Positions 8,732 to 17,300 of a stretch of 39,643 bases of DNA are shown in pieces. The notes beneath the pieces are model-generated. The model had not been told where the DNA came from. It saw only the letters and a list, made by a program, of their open reading frames with translations, and ran no database searches. Source of the DNA: an uncultured Prevotellaceae bacterium (GTDB lineage: Bacteria > Bacteroidota > Bacteroidia > Bacteroidales > Bacteroidaceae); assembly GCA_902783165.1 (NCBI GenBank), contig CACZPU010000052.1:1-39643 (forward strand). Reading direction: 5' to 3'. How positions within the stretch are numbered: the first letter of the stretch is position 1; each line of letters begins with the position of its first letter. Both the position numbers and the translations under genes were made by a program.

Positions 8732-10298
8732 CTTCAATCTCTTCGCACATATCAATGTACTGTTTCTTGTTGTCGTAGAATTCATATTGCAAGAAACCCA
8801 TCTTTTGCGAAGCGATGATGTGTACACCCAGTCCGTATCTCATTTGCCACTTACGTTTGAGCGATATAACTCCTTGGTTGATATATGCTGCAACATAGGG
8901 ATGGACATATAGGTTGAATTTCTTTACGCCTATCTTATTAACCAGGTTATCAATTTTTCTCTCCAGTTGCTCTGTAAAGAGTATGCTTGATCTTATCTTT
9001 CCACTACCGAAACATGTAGGACACACTTCTTCTACATTCACATCCATTGCAGGTCTTACTCGTTGACGTGTAATTTGCATTAGTCCAAACTTACTCAGTG
9101 GCAGAATGTTGTGCCGAGCACGATCTTTTGACATGTTTTGGCACATTCGTTCATAAAGCATTTGACGATCTTCTGCAAGATTCATATCAATAAAGTCGAC
9201 TATGATAATGCCACCCATATCACGCAGTCTTAGCTGGCGTGCAAGTTCATCGGCAGCACCAAGGTTCACTTCCAAGGCATTTCCCTCCTGTCCTTTTTCT
9301 GCTTTGGTGCGTGTTCCACTGTTCACGTCAACAACATGCATGGCTTCTGTATGTTCTATAATCAGATATGCTCCATGTTTGTAGTTGACGGTTTTTCCAA
9401 AGCTCGACTTGATCTGCTTTGTGATGTTAAAATTGTCAAAGATAGGTACTTTGCCACTATAAAGCTTTACTATATTTGCTTTTTCGGGAGCTATCAGTGT
9501 TACATAGTCTTTTACCTCATTGTACACTTGCTCGTCGTTCACAAAAATATTTTCATATGAGGGATTGAACAGGTCGCGCAATAATGCTACCACTCTGCTA
9601 GTCTCTTCATAAACGAGTTGTGGACGTGTTGTTGTTTTTTGTACCTTTGATATGGTGTCCTCCCAACGCTTGAGTAGGATTTTAAGCTCTGTGTCCAGCT
9701 CGGCAACGCGTTTTCCTTCAGCTACGGTGCGCACAATGACACCGAAATTCTTTGGCTTAATGCTTTGGATGAGTTGTTTTAAGCGTGCCCGCTCTTCACC
9801 GCTCTTGATTTTTGACGAAACAGAAACCTTATCATTGAATGGGATGAGGACTAAATAACGTCCTGCAAAACTTAATTCGGCTGTAAGTCGTGGACCTTTT
9901 GTGGATATCGGCTCCTTGACTATTTGCACCAACACCTCCTGGTCTTTTTGGAGGGTATTTGCAACACTGCCATCTTTCTTCAATTCAGGCATTCGTGTTG
10001 CTTTGGCGAATGGATAAAGTTTCTTTCTGTCGCTCTGTACCTGTTTTAGATACTTTTCAATAGAGTTAAATTGATTTCCTAAGTCAAGATAATGCAGAAA
10101 GGCGTCACGTTCATAACCTACATCTACGAAACTGGCATTCAGTCCTGCCATCAGTTTTTTTACTTTGGCAATATAGATGTTTCCAACAGCGAAAGATGCA
10201 GAGCGTGGCTCGACCTGGTATTCCACCAGACTTTTGTCTTCCAGCAGTGCAATCGAAATGTCTTTCTGTTGAACATCAATTACTACTTCGCTGGTCAT
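8712..10298 (-). CDS. rng: Ribonuclease G (RNase E/G family)
   Basis: This 528-aa endoribonuclease has an S1 RNA-binding domain (about residues 37-100), the 5'-sensor/RNase H-like part, and the catalytic DNase I-like domain. The metal-binding aspartates are in VVDVNSGT and VDFIDM. The zinc-link motif CPTCFGSG (about residue 410) joins the dimers. It lacks the long disordered tail of RNase E, so RNase G is the better name. It would process 5S/16S rRNA and decay mRNA in the cytoplasm. It is third in a transcript behind HU and a 29-aa ribosomal-type protein, with a hairpin in the intervening leader. Confidence 0.93.
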   Translation of the reverse strand: MTSEVVIDVQQKDISIALLEDKSLVEYQVEPRSASFAVGNIYIAKVKKLMAGLNASFVDVGYERDAFLHYLDLGNQFNSIEKYLKQVQSDRKKLYPFAKATRMPELKKDGSVANTLQKDQEVLVQIVKEPISTKGPRLTAELSFAGRYLVLIPFNDKVSVSSKIKSGEERARLKQLIQSIKPKNFGVIVRTVAEGKRVAELDTELKILLKRWEDTISKVQKTTTRPQLVYEETSRVVALLRDLFNPSYENIFVNDEQVYNEVKDYVTLIAPEKANIVKLYSGKVPIFDNFNITKQIKSSFGKTVNYKHGAYLIIEHTEAMHVVDVNSGTRTKAEKGQEGNALEVNLGAADELARQLRLRDMGGIIIVDFIDMNLAEDRQMLYERMCQNMSKDRARHNILPLSKFGLMQITRQRVRPAMDVNVEEVCPTCFGSGKIRSSILFTEQLERKIDNLVNKIGVKKFNLYVHPYVAAYINQGVISLKRKWQMRYGLGVHIIASQKMGFLQYEFYDNKKQYIDMCEEIEEQKQKP

Positions 10299-10317
10299 TC
10301 TGCTTTAACTTGTTTAG

Positions 10318-10349
10318 CATAAGAGCAAGTATAATTACTTGCTCTTATG
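10318..10349 (-). other. 13-bp hairpin ahead of rng
   Basis: CATAAGAGCAAGT (10318-10330) and ACTTGCTCTTATG (10337-10349) form a perfect 13-bp inverted repeat with a 6-nt loop. In the minus-strand RNA it holds the last codons and the stop of the 29-aa gene, and it ends 20 nt before the rng start codon. No U run follows, so it is unlikely to be a strong terminator. It may be a processing site or attenuator. Confidence 0.75.
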
Positions 10350-10424
10350 GCGATTCTTTCTTAATCTCTTTTTACGTTTATGAGTGGCCATCTTGTGACC
10401 TTTTTTCTTTTTTCCGTTTGGCAT
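10335..10424 (-). CDS. 29-aa AURKAIP1/COX24-like ribosomal protein (mS38/bS22 type)
   Basis: A 29-residue, very basic peptide begins MPNGKKKKGHKMATHKRKKR and ends RKNRHKSK. Its MATHKRKKRLRK core matches the short proteins of the AURKAIP1/COX24 domain family that are conserved in Bacteroidota, and related sequences are small-subunit ribosomal proteins in mitochondria (mS38) and mycobacteria (bS22). The family assignment comes from memory of the motif. Placement between HU and RNase G fits a translation or RNA-linked role. The gene is too short for many gene finders. The stop codon is inside a perfect hairpin. Confidence 0.85.
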   Translation of the reverse strand: MPNGKKKKGHKMATHKRKKRLRKNRHKSK

Positions 10425-10476
10425 AACTTAAAATATTTAAATGTTAATTACTGAAAAATCTTTTTGAAATAGTAGT

Positions 10477-10758
10477 TTATTCACCTTTCATTTTTGACAC
10501 GAAACTCTTTGCAGGCTTGAAGCTTGGGAAATCGTGGGCGGCAATCATGATGGTGGTGTTCTTGGAAATGTTTCTTGCTGTCTTCTCGGCACGATGCTTA
10601 ACGATAAAGCTACCGAAACCACGAAGATATACATTTTCCTTATTTTCAAGGAGGCTATCTTTTATAACTTCCATAAAAGCTTCTACTGATGCTGATACGT
10701 CCTTTCTGGCAACTCCTGTTTTGAGAACGATCTTTTCAATTATATCTGCTTTTGTCAT
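10477..10758 (-). CDS. HU/IHF-family DNA-binding protein
   Basis: This 93-aa protein shows the HU/IHF fold: the N-terminal helices MTKADIIEKIVLKTG, then the LRGFGSFIVKHR turn that leads into the DNA-binding arm, and a FKPAKSFVSKMKG C-terminus. It bends or coats nucleoid DNA. The frame stays open 31 codons upstream, but that stretch overlaps the promoter and has no HU similarity, so the start is at 10758. It leads a unit with the 29-aa ribosomal-type gene and rng. Confidence 0.93.
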   Translation of the reverse strand: MTKADIIEKIVLKTGVARKDVSASVEAFMEVIKDSLLENKENVYLRGFGSFIVKHRAEKTARNISKNTTIMIAAHDFPSFKPAKSFVSKMKGE

Positions 10759-10798
10759 TTTTGTTAAAAATTTGATGTTAGTTTTAAAAATTGGATTG

Positions 10799-10806
10799 CA
10801 AAGATA
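10799..10806 (-). promoter_or_regulatory. -7 element of the HU gene promoter
   Basis: TATCTTTG on the minus strand fits TAnnTTTG exactly and lies about 40 bp before the chosen HU start. No clear TTTG is found 19-21 bp further upstream, so the -33 element is weak or absent. Confidence 0.6.
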
Positions 10807-10903
10807 CGAGTTTTTAGTGTTATAATGAAATTTATTTTGTTTTTTTTGCAAAAATAGTGATATAAATGCCGTAGAACTACTTAATTCACACTACTTTAGG
10901 TAT

Positions 10904-12586
10904 TTATTTGCTGTATTTTTCGATTAATGAATCAGCTTGGGCGTTGCCAAGATCCTTGGCTTTTTGCATATTCTTTAGGCCTTCTTCCTTCTTCCCATTC
11001 TTTACCTGTGCAAGACCTAAAACAAGCAGTCCATCGGGATAATCCGGTGCTATTTCAACACACCGCTGAGCAGTTTCTTCTGCCTTGTCGGTCATATTCA
11101 ATCTAATTTGCAAAGATGCCATTTCAGCATAATAAGAAGGCTCTTTGGGTTCGAGAATAATGGCTCTTGCTATATCAACGAGTGCTTGTTGGTATAATCT
11201 TCCTTTCACTTCTGCTTGTTCGCGCAAATAATAGAAGGTGGCACTAACCCTGCCTTGCATTAGATATTCGTAACGTGTATAATCGAATACAGCTTGTCTG
11301 AAACTGTCAGCTTGCATGTATATGTTGGCTCGTTCAAGGAAATATGGAGCCGCATCGCGTATTCTTAACGTGTCTGTTGTGTTGATGGCGCTATCGAGCA
11401 ATGCAATGATTTCTTTGTGAGGAGCTTGCATCATTTCTTTACATCTTGCAGCATTGAATAATAATTCCGGATTGCTATATTGCTTGTCACCATGCAATTG
11501 CATGAAGATGTCATAAGCCTTGTTGTAATCTTTCTTTGAAAATTCAATTTGTCCAATCATGTTTCTGTAGTGTGGAAGCGGATTGATGGAATAGGCTTGT
11601 TGAATCTCTTCTTCCGCCTTTTCAAGGGTCCACTTGTCATATGCTGCAGAATTATATATTAATTTATCATATATCAACTTTCCATAGTTATAGTGTGCCT
11701 CATCTTTATTCTCTGCATTTTTGATTGCATTGCTCATTGTTTTGTCAGCTTCATCGAATAGGAGACGATCAACATATCGACGTGCCTTGGCATCATATCC
11801 GTCGATTAATGTGGGGAACTTGTCAAGGAAATCATTGATAGCGCTTTCAAATTTTAAAGAATCGTTACTTTGGGAAGCCATCATCAACAACAGTTGTGCT
11901 TGAGATTTGTCATCAGGCATGGCAACAGGAATTCCTATTTGACGAATATTGGCATCTGAATAGGAAAGACCCGATATTGCAAGGCTGCCAGCATATCGAG
12001 CATCTGTGGCATAAGTGTTGTATGATGTTTTGCTCATTTGGAGTAATCCGATAATCTCTCCGTTCGCATTTACGAAAGGACATGATGTGGCGTTGTCTGG
12101 AGCGTTCATGGCAAAGATATAATAATTATACTTTTCCATGAATGTTTCAACGCTTTTCACACTTGCTTCGGTTACATGAGGATTCTTCATGCCATATTCA
12201 ACAAGCCACACCTTAGTTTCGGGGCTTGCAGTACTTTGTGCTATCGTGGCAGGAGTAGTTTTACCGTCTACAGTAAAACGAGCCATGTCATAAATGTCGT
12301 TAATTCCTAATATGCGGACGACATTCATTTTGTCTCCTTTCTGATTGGTCACCACTGCTTTTGCTGCACCGATAAAGGGCTTTAAGTCACTGACGGCTTC
12401 TCCGCTGTTACCTATAAACACACCATGTGAGGTGGCAAGCAATGAACCATCAGCTCGATAGGTTGAAAGAGAAAAAATGCTTTTTGCCACATTTTTCACA
12501 CCTGCGGGTTGGGCATGGGAAGTGCTCACACACACAAGTAAAGTGATTATAACTAAAGTTGCTTTTTTTATCATCATTGTCTTCAT
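10904..12586 (-). CDS. Exported trypsin-like-fold and TPR protein, probable pseudoprotease
   Basis: This 560-aa protein has a signal peptide (residues 1-25, SHAQ). Residues 30-190 resemble the HtrA/trypsin fold: a GVFIGNSGEAVSD strand pair, an IYDMARFTV segment and a late NATSCPFVNANGEIIG. Matched by eye to DegP, the catalytic Ser falls on Thr167 and the His on Lys69, while Asp100 is kept, so proteolysis is unlikely. Residues 215-555 are TPR-like helical repeats. It is probably a periplasmic scaffold. It starts 5 bp after recN in the dnaN unit. Function is unknown. Confidence 0.75.
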   Translation of the reverse strand: MKTMMIKKATLVIITLLVCVSTSHAQPAGVKNVAKSIFSLSTYRADGSLLATSHGVFIGNSGEAVSDLKPFIGAAKAVVTNQKGDKMNVVRILGINDIYDMARFTVDGKTTPATIAQSTASPETKVWLVEYGMKNPHVTEASVKSVETFMEKYNYYIFAMNAPDNATSCPFVNANGEIIGLLQMSKTSYNTYATDARYAGSLAISGLSYSDANIRQIGIPVAMPDDKSQAQLLLMMASQSNDSLKFESAINDFLDKFPTLIDGYDAKARRYVDRLLFDEADKTMSNAIKNAENKDEAHYNYGKLIYDKLIYNSAAYDKWTLEKAEEEIQQAYSINPLPHYRNMIGQIEFSKKDYNKAYDIFMQLHGDKQYSNPELLFNAARCKEMMQAPHKEIIALLDSAINTTDTLRIRDAAPYFLERANIYMQADSFRQAVFDYTRYEYLMQGRVSATFYYLREQAEVKGRLYQQALVDIARAIILEPKEPSYYAEMASLQIRLNMTDKAEETAQRCVEIAPDYPDGLLVLGLAQVKNGKKEEGLKNMQKAKDLGNAQADSLIEKYSK

Positions 12587-12591
12587 GTTCT

Positions 12592-14253
12592 TTATGCTAA
12601 TTTAAGTAATTCTTTTGCTTGGTTGATTGCCGATTCTGTAATTGTTTCTCCACTTAGCATTTGGGCGATTTCAGAAACTCTTTCATCCTGATTCAATATG
12701 CTCATGCGTGAAATGGTTCCATTGGCACTTTCTTCTTTGTATACTTTGTAATGGCTTGTTCCCATTGCAGCTATTTGTGGAAGGTGGGTTATGCTGATTA
12801 CTTGTCGGTTGTTATGGCCCATTTCCTTCATGATAATAGCCATTTTCTCTGCAATTTTCCCGCTGACACCAGTGTCTATTTCATCAAAAATGATTGTTGG
12901 AAGGTTAACAGCGCCGCTTATCATTGCTTTTAAAGAAAGCATCACACGTGATATCTCACCGCCAGAGGCGACGTCTTTGATGGGTTGCATGTCAGTATTG
13001 GTGTTGGCGCTGAACAGAAAATTGATTCTGTCGGAACCATCAGCCTGTAGCTGTTTTGGTTCAATTTGAATCTTGAATCTCACATGGGGGATTCCTAAAG
13101 GCACCAGCTTGTTAATCATTTCTTTCTCAATAACCTTTGCTGAGCGAATTCTTTCGGTTGAGAGTTTACTTGCCAATGTTTTACATTGATTTAGATTCTT
13201 CTCAACATTTTCCTCCATTCTTTTCAGTTCTTCATCGCTATTGTTTATCTGGTCGAGCTGACTTGCAATATTGTCTCGTATTTCTATCAGCTTTTCTACA
13301 GAGTCAACCCTGTGTTTTTTCTCTAACGAATAAATACAATCAAGCTTTTCGTTGATAGATTCCAATTCATGGGGATCGTATTCTACATGTTCGGCTTGGT
13401 TGTTTATTTCCTTCGATATGTCTTTAAGTTCAATAAGACAACTTTCTATTCTTTCGATGCTTTCAGAGATGTCAGGATAAACGTCTTGAATGTTTTCAAG
13501 CGAACGTACTATTTCTTTCAAATCAGAGATGACACATCGCTCTTCATTTGAAAGAATAGTCTCAGTAGAATAAAGAGCGCTTTTTATTTCTTCTGCATGA
13601 GACATCATTTCGCTCTCTTTTTCCAAAGACTCTTGCATCCCTTCTTTAAGGTTCGCTTCATTAAGTTCGTTGATTTGGAATCGCAAGTAATCTTCGTTCT
13701 CCGATGCACGTGCAATGCGTTCTTTCAATTCATCTAATGCTTTTTTGGAATGCTGGTATTCTTTGAACTGGTTTTGATATTCATTGAACAATTCTTTGTT
13801 ACCAGCGATAAGGTCAACAACATTCAATTGAAAGTCTTCCTCTTGCAGAAGTAGATTCTTGTGTTGTGAGTGAATGTCCACCAGTTGTTGGCCTAATTGT
13901 TTTAATTGAATTAGTGATACAGGCGAATCATTTATAAAAGCACGGCTCTTGCCACTAGAAGTCAATTCGCGTCTAAGGATGCAATCGGCTTCATCATAGT
14001 CTATATCTATAGAATCGAAGAAACTTTTCAAGTCAAAATGACGTAAGTCGAAATGTGCTTCGATGATGCAACGGTCGGCACCGCTCTTAATCATCTTTGA
14101 GTCAGCTCGCTGGCCGAGCAATAGTGACAACGCTCCAAGAATAATACTCTTTCCAGCTCCAGTCTCACCCGTAATAACAGAAAATCCAGGGTGAAACGCC
14201 ATGTCTAGAGTATCAATCAGTGTGTAATTCTTAATATATAGTTGTTTTAACAT
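12592..14253 (-). CDS. recN: DNA repair protein RecN
   Basis: This 553-aa SMC-like ATPase works in double-strand break repair. Walker A GETGAGKS is near residue 30, a long central coiled coil covers about residues 150-370, and the signature SGGEISRV and Walker B IIFDEIDTGVSG lie in the C-terminal head. Length is normal for RecN. The ATG directly abuts the stop codon of the DUF4835 gene with no gap. It belongs to the dnaN to recN run, so its expression is likely tied to replication genes; I see no SOS box in front of it. Confidence 0.95.
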   Translation of the reverse strand: MLKQLYIKNYTLIDTLDMAFHPGFSVITGETGAGKSIILGALSLLLGQRADSKMIKSGADRCIIEAHFDLRHFDLKSFFDSIDIDYDEADCILRRELTSSGKSRAFINDSPVSLIQLKQLGQQLVDIHSQHKNLLLQEEDFQLNVVDLIAGNKELFNEYQNQFKEYQHSKKALDELKERIARASENEDYLRFQINELNEANLKEGMQESLEKESEMMSHAEEIKSALYSTETILSNEERCVISDLKEIVRSLENIQDVYPDISESIERIESCLIELKDISKEINNQAEHVEYDPHELESINEKLDCIYSLEKKHRVDSVEKLIEIRDNIASQLDQINNSDEELKRMEENVEKNLNQCKTLASKLSTERIRSAKVIEKEMINKLVPLGIPHVRFKIQIEPKQLQADGSDRINFLFSANTNTDMQPIKDVASGGEISRVMLSLKAMISGAVNLPTIIFDEIDTGVSGKIAEKMAIIMKEMGHNNRQVISITHLPQIAAMGTSHYKVYKEESANGTISRMSILNQDERVSEIAQMLSGETITESAINQAKELLKLA

Positions 14254-15195
14254 CTATTTTTTTATTTGTTCCCAAAAATTATTCTGCGACGCATTGATGG
14301 AGAAAAGAATGTCGTAAACAGTTTCTTTTTCTTTCTGAGTTCCTTTTCCTTTATAGATATTTGCCAATTCGTCTTTCTTATAATCAGTCCATATTTGGGG
14401 TAGCATGCTCAACGGACGGTCTTGGTGACATTTTTTCAAATCATTTTCTAATGCTGTTGATATGTTTGTGCGTCCACGTTCCACATTATTGGCCATCTCG
14501 TCCAATCCGGTACGGTAATAATCATATTGCAGTTGTCGGAATGGGCGCATGGCACCTTCCATGTAATCGTTGATGATGGCAAAACGGTTTCGGTCGTTAT
14601 CAAATGCTTTCCATCCAGTGTAGTTGAGGTTTTGCGCATTGTTGGCCAAGTTCAGGCATCGTTGTAGGATGTCTTCGCCACCCATAGGTGCGAAGGAATC
14701 AAGATTCAATCCGATAATCAAGTAAGCATAATAGGCAAGCAAAGCTGTCAGCTGGTTGTTGATTTGCTCTTCGTCGAAGTTCAACTGGTCAAACTGTGCA
14801 AAATCGAAATTGAAATCACCATCCCTATTATTATATAATGTGGTGGTGTACGACGAGTTGTATACTGGACGGTTAGCTTGGATGAGTGCATTACATGTGA
14901 ACATGTTTTGACTTTGGTCATATTTGGTAACCGTTATATTGAAATTGCAAACAATGCGCTCATTCTTTTGAAATTGCAATGCTGTCCATTGTCTGTCATT
15001 GATGAACTGCTCTATGGTTTGTTGCAAATTCTCAAAGACACTTGCATCTGTACCTTGAATTTGATTGTGGTTAATGGTTACCTTTGCCAACAATTCCTGG
15101 GAAAAACATGTGCATGGTATGAGCATGTACATGAGGAATGTGGCGAGACGTAGTCTTGCCATTCCCAAACGACATCGAATATTGTTCAAACACAT
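14254..15195 (-). CDS. Exported DUF4835-family protein (PorD-like)
   Basis: This 313-aa protein carries an N-terminal hydrophobic export signal ending near CTCFSQ. Features of the DUF4835 family include NFNITVTKYD, PVYNSSY, FNFDFAQFDQLNF, YYAYLIIGLNLDSFAPMGG and WKAFDNDRNRF. Some members are named PorD and linked to type IX secretion in Porphyromonas, which I recall but cannot verify here. I chose the ATG at 15195, 13 bp after the coaBC stop. A longer open frame would run into coaBC. It sits between coaBC and recN, its common position in Bacteroidota. Confidence 0.8.
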   Translation of the reverse strand: MCLNNIRCRLGMARLRLATFLMYMLIPCTCFSQELLAKVTINHNQIQGTDASVFENLQQTIEQFINDRQWTALQFQKNERIVCNFNITVTKYDQSQNMFTCNALIQANRPVYNSSYTTTLYNNRDGDFNFDFAQFDQLNFDEEQINNQLTALLAYYAYLIIGLNLDSFAPMGGEDILQRCLNLANNAQNLNYTGWKAFDNDRNRFAIINDYMEGAMRPFRQLQYDYYRTGLDEMANNVERGRTNISTALENDLKKCHQDRPLSMLPQIWTDYKKDELANIYKGKGTQKEKETVYDILFSINASQNNFWEQIKK

Positions 15196-15208
15196 GTTGT
15201 TAAATGGA

Positions 15209-16399
15209 TTATAAGATAGTTTCGAGTTTGTCGATAATGTCTTTTGCCACCTCAGACTTTGGTTTCTTGTCGTATCTGATTGTTTCCGTTTCGGAGATGA
15301 TGTCAATTTGGTTGTCATCGCTTTTGAAGGTGGTTCCCTCGTTACGAGTGGAATTCAATACAATAAAGTCGAGGTTCTTCTTTCTCAGTTTCTTCTGTGC
15401 ATTGACTTCTTCGTCATTCGTTTCCAATGCAAAACCCACGAGACGTTGGTCGGCACGTTTCATTTTGCCTAGCGCTTCAGCAATGTCGTGAGTAGGGGAG
15501 AGACGTATTATCAAGTCATCATTCTCGCGCTTGATTTTTTGCTCGGCTATTGTCTTTGGACGAAAATCGGCAACAGCAGCACACAAGATGGCGGCATCAC
15601 TTTGTTCAAATGCTTCGACTGATGCCTGATACATTTCTTCACAGCACTCCACATCGATGCGTTTTATATCCGAACTGCACTTTAGACTTACAGGGCCGGC
15701 TATCAGAGTAACTTCCGCTCCACGTTTACTGCATTCTTCAGCCAAGGCAAATCCCATCTTCCCGCTCGAATAGTTCCCTATGAAGCGCACAGGATCTATT
15801 TTCTCGTAAGTAGGACCGGCGGTAATCATTATTTTCTTGCCTTTTAATTGTGTGGAAGAATTGAAATAAGAATCCAGGAAATTGACAATCATTTCTGGTT
15901 CTTCCATCCTACCTTTACCTTCCAGTCCGCTTGCAAGAAAACCCTTTTGAGGTTCGATGATAATATTGCCATACGACTGTAGTTTTTCCAGGTTCTTCTG
16001 AGTAGTGGGGTGAGCAAACATGTCCAAGTCCATTGCGGGCGCAACAAAAACAGGAGCTTTCATTGACAAATAGGTGGTAATCAGCATATTATCAGCTATA
16101 CCATTTGCCATTTTCCCAATTGTGCTTGCTGTGGCAGGAGCTATAAGCATGGCATCAGCCCAAAGACCTAAATCAACGTGCGAGTTCCATGTTCCATCGC
16201 GTTGAGAAAAGAATTCACTGATTACAGGTTTATGTGTCAAGGCGGATAATGTAATTGGAGTAATGAACTCCTTCCCAGAAGGAGTGATTACAACTTGCAC
16301 TTCTGCCCCTTGCTTGATTAAGCCTCTGATAATCAGACATGCTTTGTATGCAGCAATGCTTCCTGTAATACCGAGCACTATTCTTTTTCCCTTAAGCAT
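15209..16399 (-). CDS. coaBC: Bifunctional phosphopantothenoylcysteine decarboxylase/phosphopantothenate-cysteine ligase
   Basis: This 396-aa fusion supplies 4'-phosphopantetheine for coenzyme A. The CoaC half (1-180) has GITGSIAAYKA, His74, and the FMN-site segments PAMDLDM (121-127) and LASGLEGKGRM (155-165). The CoaB half (186-396) has ITAGPTYEKIDPVR and NYSSGKMG. In E. coli CoaC the matching motifs are PxMN and ACGD, so the conserved Asn is Asp124 here and the catalytic Cys is Ser157. I believe this form is common in Bacteroidota. The start at 16399 (MLKGKRIVLG) follows the exonuclease by 31 bp; the longer frame overlaps it. Confidence 0.92.
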   Translation of the reverse strand: MLKGKRIVLGITGSIAAYKACLIIRGLIKQGAEVQVVITPSGKEFITPITLSALTHKPVISEFFSQRDGTWNSHVDLGLWADAMLIAPATASTIGKMANGIADNMLITTYLSMKAPVFVAPAMDLDMFAHPTTQKNLEKLQSYGNIIIEPQKGFLASGLEGKGRMEEPEMIVNFLDSYFNSSTQLKGKKIMITAGPTYEKIDPVRFIGNYSSGKMGFALAEECSKRGAEVTLIAGPVSLKCSSDIKRIDVECCEEMYQASVEAFEQSDAAILCAAVADFRPKTIAEQKIKRENDDLIIRLSPTHDIAEALGKMKRADQRLVGFALETNDEEVNAQKKLRKKNLDFIVLNSTRNEGTTFKSDDNQIDIISETETIRYDKKPKSEVAKDIIDKLETIL

Positions 16400-16430
16400 A
16401 TTTGTGATGATTTGGTTTCTTGTTGATGAA

Positions 16431-17288
16431 TTATTTCTTGTTGTTGAATTCACGTAGACGGATTCTGGTAAGCACCTGTTTGGTGTTGTATGTGAAATCG
16501 CTCGTGAGCATCCAACTATAATAACCAGGGTCACGATGGAGCACATCCACTACAGAATAGCCTTTGTATTTTCCGAAGTTGAAGATTTCGCATTTGCGAG
16601 GATTGCCTTTTTCATCGGTCAGTTTTTTCCCTTGGTTATCGGTCATTTCCTTCCATATAATCCTGCCAGCAAAGTCTACATTGTCGTTTGTCTTGGAAAA
16701 AGCGGAAAGTTCATCCATGTTGTTGTTAAGTTGGCGTTCTGGTTCTTCTTGCTTACCAGGAGCATACATGTCGAGCTGGGCTTGCAGAACTCTGTAAGTT
16801 GCTTCGGTGTCTTGGTCAGCTCGATGAGCCCTGAAATCGTCTTCCATCTTGCGTCCGCAATAGAACTTATATGCTGCAGCCAGATTTCGGCGTTCCATCT
16901 TGTGGAAAATGGTCTGCACATCGATTAGTCTGCATTTTGAAAAATCAAAATCAATACCTGCACGCAGAAATTCTTCTGCAAGCATAGGCACATCAAAATG
17001 GTTGGAGTTGAAGCCGGCAAAGTCACAACCGGAAAATTTTCTTGCCAGTTCTGGCGCGATTTCTTTGAAAGACGGTTGGTCCTTCACATCCTCATTTGTG
17101 ATGTGTGTTAATTCAATTACCTCTTGTGGAATAGGACGGCCGGGGTTGATATATTGGTTCACGCGCTCTTCTGTTCCGTCCACGTTCACTTTTATATAAG
17201 ATAATTGAATTACCTTGTCCTTAACAATATCAAGCCCCGTTGTCTCCAAATCGAAGACAACGAGGGGCTTAGTAAGATTTAATTTCAT
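16431..17288 (-). CDS. 3'-5' exonuclease (DnaQ/ExoX-like)
   Basis: This 285-aa DEDDh exonuclease resembles the proofreading subunit of DNA polymerase III. Motifs are VVFDLETTGLD (Exo I, near residue 10), GFNSNHFDVPML (Exo II, near 94) and HRADQDTEAT (Exo III). A C-terminal segment with FGKYKGYSVVDV and DPGYYSWML resembles the extra domain found in ExoX-type exonucleases, which classical epsilon lacks. It follows dnaN by 12 bp, so it may be the proofreader or a repair exonuclease co-made with the clamp. Confidence 0.85.
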   Translation of the reverse strand: MKLNLTKPLVVFDLETTGLDIVKDKVIQLSYIKVNVDGTEERVNQYINPGRPIPQEVIELTHITNEDVKDQPSFKEIAPELARKFSGCDFAGFNSNHFDVPMLAEEFLRAGIDFDFSKCRLIDVQTIFHKMERRNLAAAYKFYCGRKMEDDFRAHRADQDTEATYRVLQAQLDMYAPGKQEEPERQLNNNMDELSAFSKTNDNVDFAGRIIWKEMTDNQGKKLTDEKGNPRKCEIFNFGKYKGYSVVDVLHRDPGYYSWMLTSDFTYNTKQVLTRIRLREFNNKK

Positions 17289-17300
17289 GCTGGTAAATAG

